Part shown: piece by piece, positions 1 to 6,396 of the stretch | Layout: every line of letters begins with the position of its first letter | Numbering within the stretch: position 1 is the first letter of the stretch | From: a virus | Reading direction: 5' to 3' (one strand) | Virus record (IMG/VR): IMGVR_UViG_3300047494_000267 | Span: 1-31,664 of that record | DNA: 31,664 nucleotides | Notes under the pieces: model-generated | What the model was told of the DNA's origin: nothing | What the model saw: the letters and a program-made list of their open reading frames with translations, nothing else | Databases searched by the model: none | Position numbers and translations under genes: made by a program

Positions 1-315
1 TTGGTTACTGTACAGGAATGTATCGAACCGCTCGCCTGCGCTGCAAGCCGCGCCGCGCCCGGGCAGGATCGCGCCGGGCTGCGCACCCGGCTCGCGCACG
101 CGCTGACCGATGCGGCCGCGGCTGAAACCATGCGGCGGCGCCAGGCCGCCGCCGCGGTGCAGGCAGCGGTGCGCGCCGCCCTGCGCGCCGGCGCGCCCTC
201 CACGGTGGTGCAGGCGCGCGCATTGGCCGCCAACCGCGGCGTGCTGACCGCCGCCGAACTGGCTTGCCTGGCCGGGCGGCTGGCCGCGTGCGCGCTGGCC
301 CGGGGCCGCGCATGA
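1..315 (+). CDS. Ala-rich hypothetical protein (possibly 5'-truncated)
   Basis: I do not recognise this protein. It begins with TTG at the very first base, so the true start may lie upstream of the window and no ribosome binding site can be judged. The 104 residues are very rich in Ala and Arg, predicted mostly helical, without a membrane segment or a clear catalytic motif. Its stop codon overlaps the ATG of the ATPase gene at 312 (ATGA), which implies translational coupling and a common role with the replication-like genes that follow. The gene could be a small accessory of the helicase-like ATPase, but that is inference from position only. Confidence 0.5.
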   Translation: MVTVQECIEPLACAASRAAPGQDRAGLRTRLAHALTDAAAAETMRRRQAAAAVQAAVRAALRAGAPSTVVQARALAANRGVLTAAELACLAGRLAACALARGRA

Positions 316-1580
316 GCGGCGGGGTGTGGGAGCTGTGGGACGCGCGGCTGCAGCCGCCGCCGCCGCTGCGCGCCGAACAGGCCGAGGTGCCGGAAGCGGC
401 CGGCATTCCGCCGCGCGAGTGGCTGTATGGCACCAGCCTGATCCGCCGCTTCGTGACCTTGCTGGTCGCCCCCGGTGGCGTGGGCAAATCCGCGCTGGCG
501 TTGGGCCAGTGCGTGGCGCTCGCCACCGGGCGCGGCTTCCTGGGCGAAACCGTGCACCACCCGGCCGCCACCTGGATGCTGAACCTGGAAGATCCGGTGG
601 ACGAGCTGCACCGCCGCCTGGCCGCGCTGCTGATCCGCCACCGGGTGGAGCGGGCGGAGCTGGATGGGCGGCTGTTCCTGCATTCCGGGCGCACCCGGCG
701 GGTGTGCATGGCCCGGCCCGGCCCGGATGGCGGCATGGTGGTGTTCCCCGACCGCGAGGCGGTGATCCTGGCCGCCCGCGCGCGCGGGATCGGCTGCATC
801 ATGGTCGATCCGTTCATCAAGTCGCACGGGCTGGAGGAGAACTCCAACACCGACATGGACGCCGCGGCGACCGCCTGGGCCGAGGTGGCGGAGGCCACCG
901 GGGCGGCGGTGCAGTTGATCCACCACGTGCGCAAGCCCGCGCCGGGCGCAAACCCGGCCGCCGACGTGGATGCCGCGCGCGGCGGCAAGGCGCTGACCGA
1001 TGCCGCCCGCGTGGCCCTGCTGCTGGCGCCGATGACGCCGCAGGAGGCGGAGGCGCTGGGCGTGACCGAGGCCGAACGCTGGCGCCACGTGCGGCTGGAC
1101 GACGCCAAATCCAACATGGCGCCGAAGGCCGCGCGGGCGAGCTGGTACCGGCTCGATACCGTGCATCTGGGCAACGGCACGCCCGCCTATCCCAGCGGCG
1201 ACAACGTGGCCGCGATCAGCGCGTGGGCGGCGGAAACCGTGTGGTCGCGCCTGACCCCGGCCGGCTGCAACCGGGCGCTGGATGCGATCGCGGCGGGGCC
1301 GGAGGAGGGCGTGCGCTACGCCAGCCAGCGGCGTGGCCGCGGCACCGAGCGCTGGGCCGGGCGGGTGCTGATGGACCTGCTGCAGGTGAACGAGACCCAG
1401 GCCGTGGAGGTGATCGGCGCCTGGCTGAAATCCGGCCTGCTGATCGAGGAAAACTACCGCGACTGCGTCCAGCGCAAGACCCGCGTGGGCGTGGTGGTGA
1501 TCGACGCCAAACGGCCCACCGCCTGCCGGGCGGACGCCCAGGGCGGATTCAACTTTTACAACGAGGCGACCAAGTCATGA
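312..1580 (+). CDS. RecA/RepA-type AAA family ATPase (AAA_25-like)
   Basis: This is a P-loop ATPase of the RepA/AAA_25 type, a group of hexameric helicase-like proteins used by plasmids and phages for DNA replication or recombination. Counting from ATG 312 (422 residues), the Walker A motif APGGVGKS is at residues 53-60, the Walker B strand GCIMVDP at 161-167, the HHVRK sensor-type motif at 204-208, and the RGGKALTDAAR segment at about 223-233, all typical of the family. The C-terminal 100 residues look like a winged-helix region. I chose ATG 312 because it overlaps the preceding stop as ATGA; an in-frame ATG at 264 would add 16 low-complexity residues. The gene ends with another ATGA overlap to the next gene. 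A role as replicative helicase or loader is likely but inferred. Confidence 0.85.
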   Translation: MSGGVWELWDARLQPPPPLRAEQAEVPEAAGIPPREWLYGTSLIRRFVTLLVAPGGVGKSALALGQCVALATGRGFLGETVHHPAATWMLNLEDPVDELHRRLAALLIRHRVERAELDGRLFLHSGRTRRVCMARPGPDGGMVVFPDREAVILAARARGIGCIMVDPFIKSHGLEENSNTDMDAAATAWAEVAEATGAAVQLIHHVRKPAPGANPAADVDAARGGKALTDAARVALLLAPMTPQEAEALGVTEAERWRHVRLDDAKSNMAPKAARASWYRLDTVHLGNGTPAYPSGDNVAAISAWAAETVWSRLTPAGCNRALDAIAAGPEEGVRYASQRRGRGTERWAGRVLMDLLQVNETQAVEVIGAWLKSGLLIEENYRDCVQRKTRVGVVVIDAKRPTACRADAQGGFNFYNEATKS

Positions 1581-2188
1581 CCCAGATTGCACCCAGAAAC
1601 CCCTACGCCAGCGCGCGCTGCACTGGCGCAAAGTATGGCGCGGGCGGCGGGGCTGGCGGCGCCGTTGCGCCATACCCCCTGGCTTCGCCAGGGGAGGATG
1701 GCGGCGCAGCCCATGGCGCAGCAGCCATTTCCGGGGCCGCCTATGGCGCAGAGTATGGCGCGCTGCACGGCGCGCAGGCCGAGCGCCCCGTCGACGCGGC
1801 GCTGGTGATCTACCGGCTGGAGGAGGCCGGCATGACCCTGCTGGCGCTGCCGCAGACCGGCTACACCACCCGCATGAAAACCGGCGGGTTGGAGATCGTG
1901 CGTGCCGCCGCCGAAAGCTACGGCTGGGGGGAGGGCCGCATCCGCCCCGCCATCCCCTCCGCCGCCAGGATCACCCGCATGGACGAGGCGCTGGCCTGGA
2001 TTCCGCTGATCCCGCGCGACAAGGTGGTGCTGCGCCGGATCGTGGGCTGCCGGGCGCTGGTGAGCCCGATCACCGAGCGGCATCTGTTCTCCTGGCGGCG
2101 GCTGGCCACCGTGGTGGGTGCGGACCACAAAGCGGTGCAGCGCTGGCACGCGCAGGGGGTGGACCTGATCGTGGGGGCGCTGCGGTGA
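1577..2188 (+). CDS. DUF6362-like protein with N-terminal YGA/HGA repeats
   Basis: The protein has 203 residues and starts at an ATG overlapping the ATPase stop codon (ATGA). Residues 1-70 are low complexity, with short Tyr/His-Gly-Ala repeats. From about residue 74 a compact domain follows (RLEEAGMTLLALPQTG, then RITRMDEALAWIPLIPRDK, ending with a helix-turn-helix-like WRRLATVVGADHKAVQRWH). This pattern resembles the phage/prophage family DUF6362, whose C-terminal part looks like a DNA-binding helix-turn-helix; I make this assignment from memory and with moderate confidence. Together with the ATPase it could form a replication or early regulatory pair. The N-terminal repeats are encoded by repeated TATGGCGC octamers that may matter at DNA level. 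The gene is followed by a large inverted repeat. Confidence 0.65.
   Translation: MTQIAPRNPYASARCTGAKYGAGGGAGGAVAPYPLASPGEDGGAAHGAAAISGAAYGAEYGALHGAQAERPVDAALVIYRLEEAGMTLLALPQTGYTTRMKTGGLEIVRAAAESYGWGEGRIRPAIPSAARITRMDEALAWIPLIPRDKVVLRRIVGCRALVSPITERHLFSWRRLATVVGADHKAVQRWHAQGVDLIVGALR
1623..1761 (+). repeat. Iteron-like TATGGCGC cluster with an internal hairpin
   Basis: Related octamers occur at 1623-1630 (CTGGCGCA), 1634-1641 (TATGGCGC), 1667-1674 (inverted, GCGCCATA), 1713-1720 (ATGGCGCA), 1742-1750 (TATGGCGCA) and 1754-1761 (TATGGCGC). A perfect 8-bp hairpin, CCCCTGGCTTCGCCAGGGG, sits at 1676-1694. The direct copies are in frame and encode Y/H-G-A, so they may simply be protein repeats. 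The inverted copy and the hairpin leave a DNA-level role, such as an origin, possible. Confidence 0.4.
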
Positions 2189-2201
2189 GCGGAGGAAGGG
2201 G

Positions 2202-2365
2202 GGAAGGAAGGCGGGGGCTCCGCCCCTCGACCCCGCTGGGGCATAGCCCCAGACCCCTGCACCGGGAGTCTGGGGAGGCCTCGGTGTTTAGGCCATTCGC
2301 CCGGTGAAGGGGTCTGGGGCTATGCCCCAGTGGGGGTCGAGGGGGCGAAGCCCCCCGCCTTCCTT
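2202..2365. repeat. Long imperfect inverted repeat, probable bidirectional terminator
   Basis: The left arm (2202-2258) and right arm (2308-2365) are near-complete reverse complements, separated by about 49 bases. Each arm contains the smaller palindrome CTGGGGC-ATA-GCCCCAG. The element lies exactly between two convergent genes, so a transcript from either side would fold into a very strong stem. No clean T-run follows, so this would not be a classical Rho-independent terminator. Related shorter sequences occur near 14161-14215 and 20772-20817. Confidence 0.8.
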
Positions 2366-2374
2366 GCCTGCTTC

Positions 2375-2920
2375 CTACGCCCGCGTCAGCACCACACGCC
2401 CGGTTCCACGCCCGAGCAGCCCCAGTTTGCGGGCGGCGGCTTTGGAGAGGTCGATGATGCGTTGGGCGGTGCCCTGGTGATCGGTGATGGTCACCAGCAC
2501 GGAGCGGGCGGTGCCTTCCAGCGTCACCAGCACGCGGGTGCCGAGGGGCAGGGTGTGGCTGGCGGCAGTCATGGCTTCGGGGTTGTAGCGGGCGCCGCTG
2601 GCGGTGCGGCGGCCGCAGAAATGCGAGCTGTAGTAGGAGGCGACGCCGGATTGCAGGATGTCGCCGGGGCGGGCGAGTGCGGGATCGATGTCGGCCTGGT
2701 TGAAGCCGGTGCCGGCGGAGACGTCCGCGGCGGGAGCGTTCGGCGAGAATGGGGCGGCGCTCAAATCAAGGCTCGGGGACAGATCGTGGGCGGGGGAGAG
2801 ATCGATGCCGGGATCGGCGGCGCGGGCCGCGGCGGGCAGGATCAGCGTGGCGGCAAGCAGTGTGGTGCAGAGCAGGCAGGCGGGCCATTGGCGGGCGGCG
2901 GTATTCTGGCGCGGCGGCAT
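2375..2920 (-). CDS. Secreted RlpA-like double-psi beta-barrel protein
   Basis: The protein has 181 residues and a Sec signal peptide (hydrophobic stretch about 14-30, AxA-type cleavage after residue 34 or 35). A linker of about 55 residues follows, then a C-terminal RlpA-type double-psi beta-barrel (about 90-181). RlpA proteins act in the envelope on peptidoglycan, some as lytic transglycosylases specific for naked glycans. Conserved elements are GVASYY, TASG, TAASHTLPLGTRV (His122) and RIIDLSKAAA (Asp157). The usual NDRGP segment reads TDHQG here, keeping the Asp (147) but not the Arg-Gly, so activity is uncertain. I chose ATG 2920 because a GAGG lies seven bases upstream and a signal peptide follows; longer reading to 3115 is possible but lacks such support. 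The lipobox seen in enterobacterial RlpA is absent. It lies on the minus strand downstream of the EAL gene and might be a moron or a lysis-related protein. Confidence 0.8.
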   Translation of the reverse strand: MPPRQNTAARQWPACLLCTTLLAATLILPAAARAADPGIDLSPAHDLSPSLDLSAAPFSPNAPAADVSAGTGFNQADIDPALARPGDILQSGVASYYSSHFCGRRTASGARYNPEAMTAASHTLPLGTRVLVTLEGTARSVLVTITDHQGTAQRIIDLSKAAARKLGLLGRGTGRVVLTRA

Positions 2921-3225
2921 ACAGGACCTCGTGGTAGATGGCGGGGTTGTGATGTCGTTGGGCCGGAACCCGAGGCTCAGCATGCCGCCAAATGTGGCGA
3001 AATCAAGACAGATGTCGTGATGGATCACTATTGCACCTGCGAACCCAGTGTTGCGGTGCTGCCGCAGGGTGTGATTTGAATGCGCACCAGCATTGTCAGT
3101 GAACTGATTTTGCATCTTCTTCCGGTGTGACTGTTCTGCCGATCAATCGGCTTTTGGCGGCGGAATTTCAGGTCTGCGGCGGGGTATTCAGCACAGTTGC
3201 GCGGGCGGGCCGTTTCGGCGCCGGT
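2921..3225 (-). other. Intergenic region between the EAL and RlpA-like genes
   Basis: About 305 bases without a convincing gene. Two small inverted repeats are visible: CGCCA-aatg-TGGCG at 2986-2999 and GCCGAT-CA-ATCGGC at 3138-3151. Neither is followed by a T-run in the direction of the minus-strand EAL transcript. The RlpA-like gene has its own GAGG ribosome binding site at the lower end. A promoter for it is likely here, but I cannot point to clear -35/-10 boxes. Confidence 0.4.
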
Positions 3226-4365
3226 TCAGGTATCCGCCGCCACCGGCACGCGCGGCGCGGCGATCGGAACGGCAGTCGCGGCGGCGGCGGCTTCTTCCCG
3301 GATCGCCTGCTGCAGCGAGCGCCAGAGCCGGTCGGCCGCGGATTCCCAGCCGGTGGGGTTTTCCATGTATTGGGTGATCAGGGTGTGGAAGTGCTGGTGG
3401 GCGCGGCCCAGCGCGGTATCGTGCAGGCCCGCGCGATCGAAGAACTGACCGATGGTGCAGGCGTGCGGATCGTTCACGCGCGGATCCCAGATCATCGGCA
3501 GCGGCGCGTTCTGCAAGGCGCGGCAGGCCTCCACGATGACCAGGTGGTTGGCGTAGGCGCTCAGCAGCGTGTCGCAGCCGCGGTCCACCGGCGCCACCAC
3601 GCGGGTCTCCAGCCAGGTCAGCAGAGCAGGGCGCGGCATCGGGCGGGCGATCGCGTAGCCCTGGGCGGCGTGCACGCCCAGCACGCCGAGCGCCTGCATG
3701 ATCTCCGGCGTCTCCACGCCTTCCACCACCAGCATCTTGCGCAGCCCGCGCGCCAGCGAAACCAGGCTGGCGACGAAATGCAGCTTCTCGGGCCTGGAGG
3801 ACAGGTTGCGGATGAAGCCCTGATCCAGCTTCACCTTGTCGACCGGCAGCGACCGCATGCGGGCGAGCGAGGAGTAGCCGGTGCCCACGTCGTCCAGCGC
3901 GAGGCTGATGCCGTGGGCGGTGAGCTCCGCCAGGATGGCCTGGGCGCCGTCCAGATCGCCGAACTCGTCGCCCTCCAGGATCTCGAGCGTGACCGCGCCG
4001 GGCGGAATGGCGGCCTGGTTGGCCAGGGTGACCACGCGGGCGACGAAGCCGGGTTGCAGCATGACCGCGGGGCTGACGTTGAACGACATGAACAGCCCAC
4101 CGCCGGAACCGCGCGCATTGCCGGCGAGCAGGCTGGACAGCAGATCGAGGCCCATCGGCAGCGAGGCGAACAGCAGCGCCTCCAGTTGCACTGTATCCAT
4201 GCCGGGCAGGAACTCGCCGGGCGGGATCAGCCGGCCCGCTTCCTGCAGGCGGCCGAGCACCTCCAGCCCCAACAGCGCGCCGGTGCGCAGATCGGTGATG
4301 GGCTGGTAGTGGTTCACCACCTGGCCGCCGGCAATCAGCGCCGCAAAGCGGGGGGAGCTGCGCAT
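3226..4365 (-). CDS. EAL-domain c-di-GMP phosphodiesterase with C-terminal CZB-like zinc-binding domain
   Basis: The 379-residue protein carries an EAL domain at about 13-255. EAL enzymes linearise cyclic di-GMP to pGpG in the cytoplasm. All residues expected for catalysis appear present: Glu35 in an EVL variant of the EAL signature, Asn96 (FNVSP), Glu128 (LEILE), Asp158-Asp159 in DDVGTGYSS, Lys179, Glu215 (EGVET) and Gln235 (QGY). Residues 265-345 resemble a CZB (chemoreceptor zinc-binding) domain: His274, Cys303 in CTIGQF, and His323/His327 in an HxxxH motif, i.e. the 3-His/1-Cys zinc site. The spacing before HxxxH is a little shorter than I remember for the family. There is no membrane segment or GGDEF domain. 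The gene sits on the opposite strand inside phage genes. Zinc- or oxidant-responsive c-di-GMP breakdown is inferred. Confidence 0.88.
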   Translation of the reverse strand: MRSSPRFAALIAGGQVVNHYQPITDLRTGALLGLEVLGRLQEAGRLIPPGEFLPGMDTVQLEALLFASLPMGLDLLSSLLAGNARGSGGGLFMSFNVSPAVMLQPGFVARVVTLANQAAIPPGAVTLEILEGDEFGDLDGAQAILAELTAHGISLALDDVGTGYSSLARMRSLPVDKVKLDQGFIRNLSSRPEKLHFVASLVSLARGLRKMLVVEGVETPEIMQALGVLGVHAAQGYAIARPMPRPALLTWLETRVVAPVDRGCDTLLSAYANHLVIVEACRALQNAPLPMIWDPRVNDPHACTIGQFFDRAGLHDTALGRAHQHFHTLITQYMENPTGWESAADRLWRSLQQAIREEAAAAATAVPIAAPRVPVAADT

Positions 4366-4639
4366 GGACTCGTATGATGCCTCAAGGGTGGCGTGAATGC
4401 CGTGCCGGCGCAGTGTGGATGTGGCTGCGTTTCCAGTGAGTTAACGGGCGCCGACGGCGTCATGGAAAAAAAGTTTGCGATTCTCGAAGATTTTCCTTGC
4501 CCAAACGCCCCAGAAAAGTGTATGAGTTCCGGCATGATGGAGCCTTGAGCGCCACGGGCCCTTCGCCCCGCCTCACCGGCCCCGAATTTCCCGCCTTCAA
4601 CCTGAAATTCCCGGCTTAAATCAGCAGCGCGAGGCTCCG
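4366..4639. other. Divergent intergenic region upstream of the late genes
   Basis: This stretch separates the minus-strand EAL gene from the + strand packaging genes and is the natural place for two divergent promoters. It holds the most A/T-rich patch of the area (about 4462-4500, including AAAAAAA). I see no open reading frame with coding character in it. Confidence 0.5.
4497..4526 (+). promoter_or_regulatory. Possible promoter for the packaging/structural operon
   Basis: TTGCCC at 4497-4502 and TATGAG at 4521-4526 are spaced by 18 bases, resembling sigma-70 -35 and -10 boxes. The site lies about 115 bases upstream of the first late gene, in the only A/T-rich region nearby. The match to consensus is modest and based on sight only. 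Confidence 0.3.
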
Positions 4640-4879
4640 ATGGGTGCACCCGAACCTGGCGGGATGTCCCCGCTCGACGTGATGCTGACGCTGATGCGCC
4701 AGAAATGGGACAACGGCGACCAGGAGGGCGCGGCCCAACTGGCCAAATCTGCAGCGCCCTACATGCACGGCCGCGTGCCGCCCGAAGCGCCGAAGCGATC
4801 CCTGACCACATTGAGCGACGAGGAGTTGGCCTTGTGGGTGGACCGTCTTGACCCGGTTGAGGACGAAGGCGCGGACTGA
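4640..4879 (+). CDS. Small phage protein, possible terminase small-subunit equivalent
   Basis: The 79-residue protein starts at ATG 4640 with a GAGG about eight bases upstream and overlaps the large terminase gene. The core (SPLDVMLTLMRQKW, then GAAQLAKSAAPYMHGR) matches a short motif I recall from proteins encoded immediately before, or fused to, terminase small subunits in alphaproteobacterial phages. The C-terminus is acidic. No clear helix-turn-helix is visible, and at 79 residues it is shorter than typical small terminases (about 140-200). Position directly before the large terminase supports a packaging role, which remains inference. Confidence 0.6.
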   Translation: MGAPEPGGMSPLDVMLTLMRQKWDNGDQEGAAQLAKSAAPYMHGRVPPEAPKRSLTTLSDEELALWVDRLDPVEDEGAD

Positions 4880-6344
4880 CGATCTGTTCAGCCGCGTGGC
4901 CGCGCCGGCGGCGGCGCCAGTTGCGCACATCAAAGTCCCGGCGGCGAAGTTGCGGCCTGCGCGCGACCGCGATGCCGATGAAACGGCGCTGCGGCGGAAA
5001 TTGCGCGGCAGCCTGCGCAACTGGGCCGAATATGCGTTGCCGCCCGGCCACGTGCCGGCGGCGCATCATCGCATGCTGATCGATGCGCTGGTGGATGTGC
5101 GGCTGGGGATCACCGACCGGCTGATGGTGCTGATGCCGCCCGGCTCGGCGAAAAGCACGTATGGATCGGTGGTTTTTCCGGCCTGGTGGATGGCCTTGCA
5201 GCCGCGCGCGAGCGTGATTGCCTGCGCCCATACCGCGTCGCTGGCCGAGGAATTCGGCGGCCGGGTGCGTGGGCTGCTGGCTGAACATGGGCCGATCCTG
5301 GGCGCGCCGCTGGACGGCCGCCGCGCCCGCGGCGATTTCCGCACGGCGGGCGGCGGCGCCTATTTCGCCGCCGGCGTGCAGGGCGCGATTACCGGCCGGC
5401 GGGCGGATTTGATCCTGATCGACGATCCGGTGAAATCGTTCGAACACGCCGACAGCCCGCCGCGGCGCGACCATCTGTGGAACTGGTACCGATCGGATCT
5501 AACAACCCGGCTGAAGCCGGGCGGCCGCGTGGTGCTGATCATGACGCGCTGGCACGAAGACGATTTGGGCGGACGGCTGCTGGAGCACGAACCGGATTGG
5601 CGCTGCATCCGTCTGCCCGCGCTGGCCGAGGAGAACGATCCGCTCGGGCGTGAACCCGGCGCGCCGCTCTGGCCGGAATGGGAAAGTGCGGCGCAACTGG
5701 ACCGCAAGCGGACCAGCATCGGCGAACGTGGCTGGGCGGCGCTGTTTCAGCAAACTCCGCGCCCGCAGGGCAATCTGCTGTTCGCGATGCAGCAGATCGC
5801 CATCACCGATACGCCGGCTCCCATTGTTGCAGCGCGGGGCTGGGATTTGGCGGCCACCAGCCAGGTGGGCAAGGCCGATCCGGATTGGACGGTGGGATTG
5901 AAGATCGGTTGCGAGGCCAGCGGCCGGCTGGTGGTGATGGATGTGGTGCGGCTGCGCGGCGGCCCGCACGAGGTGGAATCCGCCATCCTGCAAACCGCGC
6001 AGCGCGACGGCTTGGGCACGCCGATCAGCCTGCCGCAGGATCCCGGCCAGGCGGGCAAGATGCAGGCGCAATATCTGGTCGGCCGGCTGGCGGGCTACCG
6101 CGCTTCATCCTCCCCGGAGACCGGTTCGAAACTGACCCGAGCCTCGCCGATCGCAAGCCAGATTGCCGCCGGCAACGTGGCGTTGGCGCGGGCGCCGTGG
6201 AACGCGGTGCTGCTGGACGAGTTGGCCAACTTTCCAGGCGGGCGCAAGGACGATCAGGTGGATGCGCTCTCACGCGCATACGCGGCGCTGACCAACACGG
6301 GTGCGCCGGCGCGATCGATGTTCATTGGATTGACCGCCCGCTGA
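4848..6344 (+). CDS. Phage terminase large subunit
   Basis: This is the DNA-packaging motor with ATPase and headful nuclease domains. Read from TTG 4848 it has 498 residues. Walker A is PPGSAKST (97-104), Walker B is LILIDDP (188-194) and the coupling motif is TRWHED (233-238). The C-terminal RNase H-like nuclease shows the expected acidic residues: Asp333 in GWDLAAT, the QDPGQAGK segment (397-404) and Asp468/469/472 in DDQVDALSRAY. The start codon is uncertain because the TTG overlaps the preceding gene by 32 bases, but no better start with a ribosome binding site precedes the conserved region. The type is Terminase_6-like, usual length 450-550 residues. Confidence 0.93.
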   Translation: MTRLRTKARTDDLFSRVAAPAAAPVAHIKVPAAKLRPARDRDADETALRRKLRGSLRNWAEYALPPGHVPAAHHRMLIDALVDVRLGITDRLMVLMPPGSAKSTYGSVVFPAWWMALQPRASVIACAHTASLAEEFGGRVRGLLAEHGPILGAPLDGRRARGDFRTAGGGAYFAAGVQGAITGRRADLILIDDPVKSFEHADSPPRRDHLWNWYRSDLTTRLKPGGRVVLIMTRWHEDDLGGRLLEHEPDWRCIRLPALAEENDPLGREPGAPLWPEWESAAQLDRKRTSIGERGWAALFQQTPRPQGNLLFAMQQIAITDTPAPIVAARGWDLAATSQVGKADPDWTVGLKIGCEASGRLVVMDVVRLRGGPHEVESAILQTAQRDGLGTPISLPQDPGQAGKMQAQYLVGRLAGYRASSSPETGSKLTRASPIASQIAAGNVALARAPWNAVLLDELANFPGGRKDDQVDALSRAYAALTNTGAPARSMFIGLTAR

Positions 6345-6396
6345 GTACGCCCACTGCGCCCGCGTGAGCGTTTGCGCGGCAGAGTTTGGGAATTAT

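Noticed and set aside
9-16. CTGTACAG palindrome as an SOS (LexA) operator
   Set aside because: The LexA pattern known from E. coli needs a spacer between CTGT and ACAG; this 8-bp palindrome lacks it and lies inside the first reading frame.
326-1576. The upstream part of a long + strand frame ending at 2188
   Set aside because: Only the part from ATG 1577 is real; upstream it is an Arg/Gly/Pro-rich shadow of the ATPase gene.
3138-3151. GCCGAT-CA-ATCGGC followed by TTTT as a Rho-independent terminator
   Set aside because: The T-run is on the + strand, but the gene ending nearby (EAL) is on the minus strand, and the 2-base loop makes a poor hairpin.
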